33,912 nt of DNA from Mesostigma viride. Lineage: Eukaryota > Streptophyta > Mesostigmatophyceae > Mesostigmatales > Mesostigmataceae. The translations under genes and the position numbers were made by a program. Under the pieces are notes generated by a model that worked only from the letters and a program-made list of their open reading frames with translations, did not search any database and was not told where the DNA came from. Each line of letters opens with the position of its first letter. Positions within the stretch are counted from its first letter, which is position 1. Positions 8,601 to 17,048 of the stretch are shown piece by piece. The stretch spans positions 15,001 to 48,912 of the forward strand of contig RPFO01001439.1 in assembly GCA_009746045.1 (NCBI GenBank), given 5' to 3'.

Positions 8601-9490
8601 GCCTTGGTACACGTTTTCAGCTGTCCGATTCGGACCACCCTTCCTTGTTTCTAGGTGTGTGTCTTTCAATTGACAGCGTCACCCGTTCCCTTGCCCTGCA
8701 CCAGTCTCCCTACATCATAGAAATTGCTGCCCGCTTTGGGCTAGGTGAGAGTCGTGGTGTTCCCACCCCGGTTGTCCCGGGTGCCGTGTTGAGCGAGGGG
8801 GGACAGTGTGACCAATCGCAACGGGAGGTGTTCCAGCAAATAGTGGGGGCGCTCATCTACGTCACCCAATGGACGCGGCCAGACGTGGCATTCGCTGTGA
8901 ACCGCCTAGCGCAACAGATGCAATCACCCACGCTAGGTGATATGCAGGCTGCCAAGCGGGTCATCCGCTACCTGCTGGCAACCCACGGCCTCGGTCTCCG
9001 CTTCACTGGCGGGAGCCTTGAAGGCTGGTCAGATGCGGACTGGGCAAATGACGTCAAGACCAGGCGGTCTGTCAGCGGCAACCTGGTCATGTACGCTGGT
9101 GCCCCTATTGATTGGGCAAGCCGCCGCCAAACGGTGACCGCTCTTTCTTCATGCGAGGCCGAGTACATCGCTGCGGGCACCTTGCTGCAGTCGGTGCTCC
9201 CCCTGCGGAGGATCTTGATGGAGCTGACGGGCTCTACTACGGCTGCACCTACTCCGGTCTACTGCGACAACACCGGTGCTGTGGCACTCTCCAAGGACCC
9301 GGTTCACCCCAAGCGCACAAAACACATTGACGTGCGTTTCCACTTCATTCGTGAGAAGGTGGAGGATGGTGACATCAATGTCCAACATTGCCCCGGTGAG
9401 GAGATGGTGGCGGATATCCTGACCAAGGCACTTCCGCGACCACGCTTCGAGCTGCTTCGAGGACGGCTCCTGCATTCCTGTGTGACTTGA
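5648..9490 (+). CDS. pol: Element B Gag C-terminus and Pol polyprotein (protease, integrase, RT, RNase H)
   Basis: A continuous frame of 1280 codons, entered from the Gag frame at the G run since it has no ATG at its start. Visible in order: zinc knuckle C82-X2-C85-X4-H90-X4-C95; a basic stretch (104-120); aspartic protease WILDSAAS with catalytic D154; integrase zinc finger H279, H284, C311, C314; integrase core D341, D403, E439, the last two separated by exactly 35 residues; an Ala/Pro-rich linker (about 570-710); RT with D880 in HQLDVRTAF and the VDD box at 966-968; RNase H with GWSDADW, ALSSCEAEY and VYCDN, ending in the ADILTK motif. All key residues are intact. The protein would copy the element RNA into cDNA and integrate it. 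Confidence 0.96.
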   Translation: MLADNDFAAALKGGLPDAYRPALVSTRFDEDMSLLEVKKAMLEADDLLVGTRSTTTVKPEPAAAQGQAYSTGQPTKPGRPTCTFCGKEGHAEETCYTKYPHLSRKKGQQRPKRKNQKKKQAATANNTVEAPELPVDYAFATTRLVPGVPFWILDSAASSHMSPEEADFIKVQPTNLAIQGSGGRLKAVGTGTLKLRVANKVVHLPHALHVPSLGARLLSVAQLHQQGHEVNLLQGVACFAGSKVPIKVQNNVYGLQESQTVTTPAAHHTTDNPAALLWHWRLGHAGAERIRKLAAIPASNITMRAPGAPGCPSCPAGMIRRRSFAAGQPRSTVPRAKLHGDIMGPMQPSLGGSQYILGITDDATRWRWSFPMRQKSEVPLHFDRLLSRDIRPYYDGSVLLRTDNDAVFLSEDFRSLCARHRVHQEFSSPYCPQQNGVAERMWGLAMGMTLCMLHYATLPKTFWALAFACAVYLLNRLPCEANADSASPHRLFQGVDADLSHLRIFGCPAYFRVEGPRGKLEDKAQAGIFVGYDLESPAYLILRPGSRDVIRRLHVSFDETWRANSAPLHVASPDVNFQLPAPESASESGVALVPLPAPTEHAVLPPVTAVPDSVPDGPVTRAKARQQLGTVTGADGSGNAEHPGPGAAPDSEISDAVPDAGNQVAQGIPAPSPAPAPQISSATALQQAIHALQRPSSSAPSNQAGADSVIAAATIEENVGDGYCPSSDTYGAYGWTSSSQRLASPKWARFCPNYAAIRDVVEDVYATSVDLDVPKSWQQARSLPAWQSAMDSEMASIRSHKVFSLVSRSSLPRGTSALPSRWVYARKSDGREKARFVCKGYAQREGVDFQDIFSPTVRSSTVRLALAFAVTHGYTLHQLDVRTAFLYAPLEEDVYVRPPLGYEEYDASGELLVWKLHRSLYGTRQAPRNWHRTFRSHLVSDGAVPSATDTCLYLYPSARGFVFVHVDDMIVASPSAPWVAAWVSRLGTRFQLSDSDHPSLFLGVCLSIDSVTRSLALHQSPYIIEIAARFGLGESRGVPTPVVPGAVLSEGGQCDQSQREVFQQIVGALIYVTQWTRPDVAFAVNRLAQQMQSPTLGDMQAAKRVIRYLLATHGLGLRFTGGSLEGWSDADWANDVKTRRSVSGNLVMYAGAPIDWASRRQTVTALSSCEAEYIAAGTLLQSVLPLRRILMELTGSTTAAPTPVYCDNTGAVALSKDPVHPKRTKHIDVRFHFIREKVEDGDINVQHCPGEEMVADILTKALPRPRFELLRGRLLHSCVT

Positions 9491-9515
9491 GCTGCTAGTG
9501 GGCACGTCATTGGAC

Positions 9516-9524
9516 TAAGGGGGG
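9516..9524 (+). promoter_or_regulatory. Element B polypurine tract
   Basis: TAAGGGGGG lies directly before the TG of the 3' LTR and 25 bases after the pol stop codon, the expected place for the plus-strand primer. Confidence 0.8.
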
Positions 9525-10219
9525 TGTCTGGATATTATTGTATCCACCTGCCCTGCCCACATTGTGCTTGTATATAGTCAGCTTGATAGAGATTGAATAG
9601 CTGGACTTGTAGCACTTTTTCCTACTCGATTTGGACTACGAATGGCTGAGATACGGCCTTCCAAAGTTATATGCACTATGGTCTTGCCAAGTAGACTAGT
9701 GTGTCAGCATATCACGTGACAATTGTGCTGACAACTGGCATGCCAACTGGCCTGAACATGTTGCTAGTTCATGAGGTAGATTCATGGTACAGTGACTACT
9801 GTCATGTCAAATCTTACGTCAGTGTTTCTTGATTCCTGACAAGGATTCTAGATACTTTATTCCATGGACATGTGGCGAATGCCTAGAACACATTGCTTAG
9901 TTTATTGACAGATGGCAGTTCCATATGATGGTTATTTGCATGTTGACAGATGGCAATCATTCCTTATGTTGTATTTCAGCAAATGCCATCTGGCAATCAC
10001 ACAACAAATATTCTAGGAATCTAGAAGTGTTGCAACCCTTGCTTGACATGTGGCAGTTCTACCTTTGCCACCTAATTGCCTATATAATGAAATGAACAAA
10101 GGCAGCAAGGGCATCTCAAGCTGCCAATTTTCTGCGTGAACATTTTGTCTCTCAGTCTCTCACTTCCTCAGCCTTGATCTTGACCTGTGATCTGCAAGGA
10201 AGGATCATAAAAGAAAACA
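9525..10219 (+). repeat. Element B 3' LTR (695 bp)
   Basis: The pair of the 5' LTR. It carries a segment GCCAATTTTCTGCGTGAACA (10123-10142) in the R/U5 part that the 5' copy lacks, and it lacks the 4-bp TCCA of the 5' copy. Otherwise nearly identical, which implies recent insertion. Confidence 0.95.
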
Positions 10220-10224
10220 GTGTG
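10220..10224. repeat. Right target-site duplication of element B (GTGTG)
   Basis: The partner of 4483-4487; the element A RNase H frame resumes at the next base. Confidence 0.9.
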
Positions 10225-10440
10225 GCAGCTTTGTCAATGCATCAGCAGGGTTCTCCTCGCCAGGGATATGCTTCAAGTCAACCAAACTGGCCAACTCCTT
10301 CAGCAACAAATAGTCCAGGTCCCGGCTTCTGGCCAGCTGCTTGTGAACAAACTGGACCATACCCATGCTGTCTGTTAGCAACAACGTGACTCCATCTGCA
10401 AGGTCCAAGGGGTAACTGAAGCCAGCTCCAGCATTAACTC
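10225..10440 (-). pseudogene. Element A RNase H, distal part, shifted frame
   Basis: Minus-strand codons here give a Copia RNase H end: LLLTDSMGMVQFVHK (the counterpart of the YCDNxxA motif), then HIPGEENPADALTK, the conserved end of Copia polyproteins. The frame differs from that of the RT part, which runs into a stop at 10375, so an indel lies at roughly 10390-10440. The frame is then cut by element B at 10224 and finishes at 4411-4487. Both breaks make this copy of RNase H incomplete. Confidence 0.88.
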
Positions 10441-12629
10441 CTTTATGTACAGGCTGGACTGGATCCCCTCGCATATGGCCCTGCATTCTGCCACATCTGA
10501 ACTGATACAGACCCTCTTCTGCAGTCTGCTGTACCAGCTGAACAAACTTGCCCTGCTCTGATAAAAAGCAAACAGAGCAGCAGATCTCCCCCTGACCTTG
10601 GTAACCTGGCGAGCATCCATGGAACTGTCAACAAAGATCTCCAAGGTGATAGGCTGGGCAAAGTCAATCCCAGACAAAATCAGATCAGGGGTACTCTCCA
10701 CCAACCGGGCTATGACTCGAGGCTTCTCATCCTCAAGCACCTCATCAGGCATTCTGCTATGGACCATCAAAGACGGACCACAGATGCTGGCAAACCAGGC
10801 CCACATGCCTCTCAACTCAGGTCCTGCAGCCTGGGTGATCTTCTCTGGCAAGGCCTTCACAATGGTCTGTTTATAATCTCCTCCAGCCTGAAGCCTGATA
10901 CTCCACTCCCCGTCCTTCCTGAACAGGGTAGCCTGCATTCCACAGAACACTACAGGCTTGTTGGGCTCCTGCCACAGCTCCTTGCCCAGTGAAAACTTGC
11001 CACTGATGACAGGAATAAACTTCTTCAGCCAGGTCGTGGGGGCTAGCAAATGCAGATCATCTCCATGCAAACTAGCATACACTGGCAGACCCTCCCATTG
11101 GGCCAGCAGCAAACAGGGATCAACTGAAGACACTCTCAAGCCACACTCACTGATCAGAGCTTCCTGCAGCGTGAGTCTCCAGATGATTGGGCTCGACCTG
11201 AGTCCTTCCAGGCCCTTCAGAATAACCAGGAATTGTTGATGCAGCTCCAGCTTCCAGATGGCAGGCACCTCAACACAGTAAGGCTCATCCTGCTTCCACA
11301 CCCTCCTGGCCACTTCTGGATCAGATTTTAAAAATGCCCTCTTGAAGTCCAGCAGCACTGATGACATAGCTGCTCCCCTGTTCAGCAACCCCACGTAGAG
11401 ACATAGCAAAATTCTCCATGTGTCGTGTAGCATCCCTGGCGTGTACAGCTCCTCTCCTGGCAGACTCCCCGTGCCGTGATACTCATTCAGGACAGGCCTG
11501 ACATGGGGCACTGATACCTCATCCACAACCTTCCTCTTCAGCACAAATCTCAAAGCAAGCTTCCTTGATGCTGGGGGACGTCTGTCTGTTGGTGCAGCAC
11601 ACTCAAACTGCAACCACTCCTCCAATGCCTTGGAGAAGGCGAGCTTCCAAGCCTCAAACAAAGTAGGCGAGCTCATCTCTTGGACCAGCTGGTCATATGT
11701 CAAAGGAGAGTGTGCAGCAAGGCTCCTGTGAGTTATGCCAATACTGCTGGGGTGCAACACAGCTGGAATCACCAAACTGGCTGCTGGGGGCACCTCCCCT
11801 TCATCCCATTTTACACCCTTGACCGGCTTGACCCTGCACCTGATTGGAAATGTTGTCCTGAAATTTTCTAGGGGAATCATCCCCCAGCCATCTCTTTTCA
11901 GAGCTGTAGCTCTGATAGAAATCCCAGGATTGCCCAGAAAATTCTGACCCAAAATCACAGGGCCATCATAGTCCTCTAGGACAAGGAAGGTCACATCCAC
12001 ACCCATGATAGGGGCAGTAACCTCTCCCAACACCCTTAGATGCGTCCTACCACTGAAATCAGACACCCAGGGGCAACTTGGTTCTCCGACCAGCAGTTCT
12101 CCTGTATGCTGAGGTCCCATGACAGAAACCTGTGCATTGGTATCTATCTCCATGGCAGCTACCTCAGGTTCATCCAACTGGACAAGCTTGGACACCTTAG
12201 GCTCCTTCTTGGCTCTTTGCAAAGCCTGTACAATATCTGATAGACGCACACCCCTAGGCCTGGTGTCGGGCCGTTCCGGAGGTGCAGCCTGTCCGCCTGC
12301 TTGCCCAACCACCGTATGTGAAGGTACCCCAGGGGCCGGGCCAGGGTCACCCTGAGGGCTCGATACAGCTGTAGCACCCTGATCAGGAAGCTCCACATCA
12401 CCCCCGCCTTGTACACCAGCGGGCACCTGGAAGAGGTCTCCTTGATTACCTCCCCGGGGACGGATCTTTGACCAGGACAGACGGTGCACTGCTTGGGAGC
12501 CATCAATGGCCACCCAGCACTTATGACCAGCGGCTTCTACTCGGGTCACCACCCCATCATGCCAGCTGCCACGTTTCCCTGGAAAGCTTGGTTCCTTCCA
12601 CACAACAACCTGTTGTCCAACGTTAGGTT
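10375..12629 (-). CDS. pol: Element A polyprotein: integrase tail, protease, RT, RNase H start
   Basis: The 742-residue part from 12603 contains, in order: an integrase C-terminal SH3-like segment (about 1-50, WHDGVVTRVEAAGHKCWVAI); a linker (50-145); a retropepsin-like domain with AAMEIDTNAQVSVM (D154) and VILGQNFL (216-223); Copia RT with D419 in VLLDFKRAFLK and HGDD at 513-516 in place of YVDD; RNase H with LEIFVDSSMD and SSDVAECRAI. The frame stays open upstream to the insertion at 12630 and is in phase with the integrase frame beyond it. The frame ends at 10375 through a frameshift. Protease lies after integrase, unlike known Copia elements. DTNA instead of DTGA or DSGA is unusual. Confidence 0.9.
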
Positions 12630-12633
12630 CTAG
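12630..12633. repeat. Target-site duplication CTAG (left)
   Basis: CTAG occurs on both sides of the 12634-14332 insertion (also 14333-14336). Keeping one copy leaves the element A integrase and protease frames in phase. Since CTAG is a palindrome, it could also be part of the element's ends, with a shorter duplication. Confidence 0.7.
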
Positions 12634-14332
12634 CCCCTAAATGGGCAGAAATACTGCCGATGCATCAGCTGTAACTTCACAATTTTGCAAACCAGATGCC
12701 ATCCAACCCACCCATATCCAATGGCTGTCCTTGGGGGCCAAGCATGTCCATGAGTTGCCCTTCGGGTTGGTATATCACAACCTTACATATATGCAGGGTA
12801 GGCCATGTATAACTGCCGTCAAAGTCAGGGGGGTCAAGACGAGCGTTTTCATTTTTGGTAGAATGTGCATTTTGAATTATGTTGTAAGAGCTAGGCACCT
12901 ACCACTTCAGGGATGATAAAAAATTAGTTGCTGAACAGTTTGAGCCATTGGGGTCATCATTTGGGTGGGTATACCAGCAGTTACACCCAGTACAGCCCAT
13001 AGGGGTACCGTTGGTAAAAAGCAACCAAGGGGGTAGGAGTGGGCATACTACCTACTAATACCTACTAATATGGCCCCCAACCATGCCACACAATACATTT
13101 CCCTTCCACAATGATGGGGAAACATAACTGCATCATCACACTGCCCTTACATGGCACCTATGTGCAGGTGCCACCTTGTCCATGCACGTAGGTAACGTGG
13201 TACGAATACCCTACGCAAGGCATGCATTCTAGGAGGCAGCCACCAACAAACTAGTGATTTTAAGCCTATTTCAGCTTGCCCTAGCAAGGATAAACTAGGC
13301 CTAAGCTGCTATAGCTTGCCAGGTGATGGCCAGCACACCTGGTGGCACATGCTGAGAATGGGAAGCTTCTACTCACCGGTTACATGCTTGATGATGCCAC
13401 AGAGACCAGCCAACTGCCTCACACTCATGCAATATGTGTGTGGGAAATGTATAACAAACATATATGGAGGTATTCAAACCCATACAGCCTCTAAAACTTA
13501 TCACCATCACCCTGTGGCAGGTCAACTGACTGATGGAAGCATCTAAGAAGGGTGTTTTAGAAAGGGGCCAGGCCAGGGTCAAGAAAGAGCATGAATAATG
13601 CAAAAAGAATGTGCTACACAAGCTAGAACGTATATATAAACGTCAAACATCGATAGGAAAACGATGATTAAGCTTTACCAGGCATGGATGGCGTTACCTT
13701 GGCCCAGGCGGTGGCCGCAAAATGGCGCATTTCGGCACACCAAAGTTGTGCAGCATGGTCGCTGGATTCGGCGATTTCTGGCCACCCTTGCACGTTTACG
13801 ACTACTATGTATCATAAAAAGTACAAAGAAACCAATATATCCTTTAAAATACGCCGGAAAGGTATTGCTGTCAACGTTTCTATCGTCCGGCCTGATCGCA
13901 GTTTTTTCCAGCAAGAACGCTGCCGACACCTATCAAATGGCATTCCCGCGAACCAGAAATTGGCCTGTATGATCTTTAGCACGTATAAAATCAATTTCCT
14001 GAGTTTGGTCAGAAAATTCGAACGAAAACGTAAATGCCATGCGTGGGCGCAAGCCGCCATGGCCAGGTCGTCGTTTTCCGGAATGCACGTTGTACGCGAA
14101 AAAGTACCCTGACCCCTTGTACTTTGACCGACCAGAACACCTCTATAACTTTGTCAGAAGTATGCAAACCCTAGTACCATGCTGTGAGGAAAATTATAAA
14201 CTTTCGATCTTCTCAGCTAAACTTTTCCTAATTCTCAATAGTTTTCGCGGCATTTGGTCCCCCGAGAAGGGGCCGACGTGTCGGCTGTAACTCAGTTTTA
14301 GGCGGAAAATCGGCAGCCAGACCATTTAGGGG
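12634..14332. mobile_element. Non-autonomous DNA transposon with 11-bp inverted repeats, in element A pol
   Basis: The ends are CCCCTAAATGG (12634-12644) and CCATTTAGGGG (14322-14332), exact reverse complements. A second match CTGCCGAT lies just inside each end with different spacing. The 1699-bp interior has no recognisable transposase. A TATA-like TATATATAAAC lies near 13630. The superfamily is not clear: piggyBac would need TTAA, and the 4-bp CTAG duplication fits several minor groups. The insertion splits the integrase from the protease of element A, so the last 12 or so codons of the integrase frame (14298-14332) are transposon sequence. Confidence 0.82.
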
Positions 14333-14336
14333 CTAG

Positions 14337-15365
14337 GACACTCCAGCCCTTGTCTTTCTGTCTCAGCTTGAGGAACTTGGCCTCTAGCTTCTCCTTCCAT
14401 GCCTGCTCAGCATCAGCTGGCAGCATCCTGGTATGCAGCATAAGAGGATTGATGGCAAGGTCACCAAAGAACATGGGAGTCCTGAGGTTCAGCCTATCCT
14501 CCACAGAACGTAGCCATGCAGATGTCACAATGGCAGATGACGTCCTTGGAATCCTCTCCACCAGCAGCACAGTCTTGATCTCTTGGATGGCTCTCTCCAC
14601 CACCCCTTGCTGGCCGTGGCTCTCCCTGGGTGTAATCAGCAACTCTGGAAACTCTGGCAGGTTCTCACAGCACTCAAACTGAATGTCACACTGCAACAAC
14701 TCCAACCCAGGGTACCTGCTCCTTGTCAACTTCAGAGCAGCAATCAATGTAGGCTTCTCCATGTCAGGCAGGATCTCTAGGGTCTTGTACTTGGTATATC
14801 TGTCCACTGCCACCAGCAGCTTCAAACCCCTGATTCTCTGAATATCTACCTGCACATGGCCTGGCTGCAAAATAGGAGTCCTGGCATGAGACTGCTTGGG
14901 CTTTCTAGCAACTAGCCTGCACTTGCAAGCTTGAGCAACCTGTTGGCAGATGGAGTACAACTCACTTCCTCCCAGCCGTCTAGCAACTTGCAAAGACTGA
15001 GCTGCATGGCCAAACATGGTATGCAACCTTGAGGCAATGTCATACAAGAGAGAAAACCTTTTTTTGTCATTATTAGCACTCAAGGTATGTACAGATCCCT
15101 TATGTACAGGAGGCACCAGGGTCGTGCCTGTCAGACTGTCTCCAGCCCTATCCTCATCCTGACCATCCTGTGCCAGTCCTGCACGGTCAGAATGCTTCTG
15201 AGATCCACCTGGGTCCACATCACCAGGTCCTACCTCAGGCTCAGCACCGCCATGGCGGGCACGTTGGCGAGTAACCACTGCAGCTACAGCTGGCATACTC
15301 TCTGTGGTAACCAAGCTTGCCCCATCGTGTCCAATAGGCTCTTCACTAGAGCATGGGGCTGCCCC
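14337..15365 (-). CDS. Element A integrase
   Basis: The frame is open from a TGA at 15366-15368 to the transposon at 14336. No ATG begins it, so it is probably expressed with Gag by a frameshift, or its start has been lost. Numbering from codon 15312-15314: an acidic, low-complexity lead (1-75), a zinc-binding part with H98-X4-H103 and C130-X-C132 (normally C-X2-C), then a catalytic core with D157 in HVQVDIQRI, D210 in LLQCDIQF and E240 in GQQGVVERAIQEI. The second D and E are 29 residues apart, shorter than the usual 35. The core aligns best with Copia-type GAG-pre-integrase plus rve. No protease lies between this domain and the zinc knuckle upstream. Confidence 0.85.
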
Positions 15366-15442
15366 TCACTGCCGTCACTAGCAGCTACATTACACACCCC
15401 TGGGGGCACCCTCCAGGGTTCAGGGATGTGTGCAGGCTCAAG

Positions 15443-15811
15443 TCAATGATCAGCAGCCTTGCCCTTGCCCTTATCCTGGGATGGACCAGCCTTGTCCTTG
15501 CTGCCACCCTGAGCTGGCTTGCTCTGACCTTCCTGCCTCAGGTACGAGGGACACTCATTCCTGAAGTGACCCTTCCCCTGGCAGAAATAACATTCCACCT
15601 GACTGATGTCCCGTGAGGTCCCACTGCTGGGCCCAGCCTTGGGAGGACCACCCACCCTCTTGAAGTCAAACTGGGACTGTGGATGTCCCGACTTCGGCGG
15701 GGTCCCCCGTCCAGCCCTTCTGTCACGCCCCCTCCTGGACCTTCCTCGACCCCTTGAAGAGGTCTCAGGCCCTCTCGAGGGCGCTGGGCCCCCGTGGCCC
15801 GATCCCCTCAT
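15443..15811 (-). CDS. gag: Element A Gag C-terminal part (zinc knuckle)
   Basis: A 122-residue basic, Gly/Arg/Pro-rich protein with a CCHC zinc knuckle CYFCQGKGHFRNEC near residues 74-87, the RNA-packaging part of Gag. Its ATG overlaps the TGA of the preceding Gag frame as ATGA (15808-15811 on the minus strand), so the two could be coupled by stop-and-restart, or the split may be a simple frameshift. The tail is Lys/Ala/Gly-rich and ends about 77 bases before the integrase frame opens. Confidence 0.85.
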   Translation of the reverse strand: MRGSGHGGPAPSRGPETSSRGRGRSRRGRDRRAGRGTPPKSGHPQSQFDFKRVGGPPKAGPSSGTSRDISQVECYFCQGKGHFRNECPSYLRQEGQSKPAQGGSKDKAGPSQDKGKGKAADH

Positions 15812-16485
15812 GGACTTAACCGTAGGTTCAGCGCCTCCTCGTCACCTTGACGAGGGCGCTTACCACCCACGTACTTGCCGCTGAAACACTCATACAACTG
15901 GTCCGTCATGGCTGCCCAGCCATGGACCTGTCGCATGTGGATGGTCACATTATCCATGGTGACCGGATCCAGCTGCAGCGACTTGAGAAAGTCGCCCATG
16001 GCCATCCGATCTGCAACGAAGAATCCCTTGGCCATGGCGTCCTCCCTCAGCTTGACGAAGTCTTCAAAGGCGTGGACCACTAGCTGCCCCTTGATGGGCT
16101 TGTAGTCCAGGTATTCTTGCTTCAGGTGGGACCCATCTATGGTCCTCTTGTCACTCAGGAACACCCTGAGTCGCGTCATAAACGCCGCCCAGGTGTCCCC
16201 CGCCGCGTGTCGCTCCCGAACAAACTTGAACAGCCGCCTCGCCGACTGCCTTATGTAGGCACTAGACGCCAGGATGCGAAGCTTGTCACCGGTGTATATC
16301 TCCGTGTACAAGTTCATGTCCTCTAACATCCTCTCAGCGTCCCGGGGCTGCCAATTGTCCTTGATGGACTGAAACTGGCCTAGCACCGCGTACCCCTCAG
16401 CCACGGTCGGTCGCTTAGGCGCCGCTTGATCTGCGGCTGGCGCGTTCTGACCGCCCTGCGATCCTTGGCTCTGATCATCTGGCAC
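15808..16485 (-). CDS. gag: Element A Gag, capsid part
   Basis: A 225-residue frame with a retrotransposon Gag (UBN2-like) composition: VLGQFQSIKDNWQ, then ETAF-free helices including LRVFLSDKRTIDG, DFVKLREDAMAKGF and a DQLYECFSGKYVGGKRPRQG end. This frame has no ATG; it is open upstream through a 9-bp repeat (16518-16562) to a TGA near 16615. A good ATG at 16626-16628 starts a frame with MDEGAIDQQARFMGF that reaches the same 9-bp repeat in another phase, so the natural start is likely that ATG, with an indel between about 16480 and 16560. The predicted role is capsid assembly around the element RNA. Confidence 0.75.
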   Translation of the reverse strand: MPDDQSQGSQGGQNAPAADQAAPKRPTVAEGYAVLGQFQSIKDNWQPRDAERMLEDMNLYTEIYTGDKLRILASSAYIRQSARRLFKFVRERHAAGDTWAAFMTRLRVFLSDKRTIDGSHLKQEYLDYKPIKGQLVVHAFEDFVKLREDAMAKGFFVADRMAMGDFLKSLQLDPVTMDNVTIHMRQVHGWAAMTDQLYECFSGKYVGGKRPRQGDEEALNLRLSP

Positions 16486-16517
16486 CGCAGCCTGGTCTCC
16501 CAGCGCCTGGCCGTCCC

Positions 16518-16562
16518 GCGTCCATCGCGTCCACCGCGTCCATCGCGTCCATCTCGTCCATC
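16518..16562 (-). repeat. 9-bp tandem repeat in element A gag lead (5 copies)
   Basis: GCGTCCATC is repeated five times with single changes (GCGTCCACC, TCGTCCATC). Nine bases keep the frame, so each copy adds three residues, Trp-Thr-Arg, Met-Asp-Ala or Asp-Gly-Arg according to frame. Confidence 0.8.
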
Positions 16563-16730
16563 CATCCCAGCGCCGCGCCGCGCAAAGCCCATAAAGCGTG
16601 CTTGTTGGTCAATAGCTCCCTCATCCATGATGGCCTCTGTTCAGATCTGCTACAGCCAGCCAAGTGGCCAAGCAGCAATTAAAGCAATATAAGCTACTGA
16701 ACAAGAAAGGAAAGTGCCAAGTGTTACCAC

Positions 16731-17048
16731 TCAGGCAAGACCACCACGGTTGGCCCCAGGCGCGTCCTGGTTCTCCTTGTCGCTGTCGCTGTCGCTGTCG
16801 CTCACCACAATCAGCTCTGGCACCCTGCTACCCGCTGCGCCGTCGTCGACCCGCTGTCGGCCCGCGATGACAGAATCGTCACCGTTGGTATAGTAGACAG
16901 GTGACAACCCGTCGTTGGCACCCCGCGGATTGTATCTTGGCACCTCGTGGTCGCCAAGTGCCTCGTCGCCTAGCCCAGCGACGCCCCCTGCTCCCACCTC
17001 AAGGTCACTATCGTAACCAAGAGGGGCAAACTCTTCCCAACGCGTCAC
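16731..17048 (-). CDS. Element A upstream open frame 2, unknown
   Basis: Not recognised. It is a 105-residue acidic frame with GTG as its only early start and a run of Ser-Asp pairs (VVSDSDSDSDKENQ) near residues 83-96. It overlaps the TGA of the preceding frame by a few bases. It lies between the 5' LTR and gag, so it may be a remnant of an extra 5' gene or an N-terminal extension of Gag. The Ser-Asp run comes from a CGCTGT-type hexamer repeat near 16783-16801. Confidence 0.35.
   Translation of the reverse strand: MTRWEEFAPLGYDSDLEVGAGGVAGLGDEALGDHEVPRYNPRGANDGLSPVYYTNGDDSVIAGRQRVDDGAAGSRVPELIVVSDSDSDSDKENQDAPGANRGGLA

Larger units (their letters stand above)
4488..10219 (+). mobile_element. 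Element B: complete Ty1/Copia retrotransposon nested in element A
   Basis: The element is 5732 bp with two LTRs of 677 and 695 bp (TG...CA ends), a primer-binding site directly after the 5' LTR, one gag-pol region, and a polypurine tract directly before the 3' LTR. A GTGTG target duplication lies at 4483-4487 and 10220-10224. It entered the RNase H coding region of element A in the opposite orientation. Domain order is gag, zinc knuckle, protease, integrase, RT, RNase H, the standard Copia order. All catalytic residues are present, and the only visible defect is a frameshift at a run of nine G. Confidence 0.97.

Noticed and set aside
12641-12916. Small open frames inside the CTAG-flanked transposon
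   Set aside because: No transposase motif, DDE pattern or zinc finger could be seen; frames overlap on both strands and look random.
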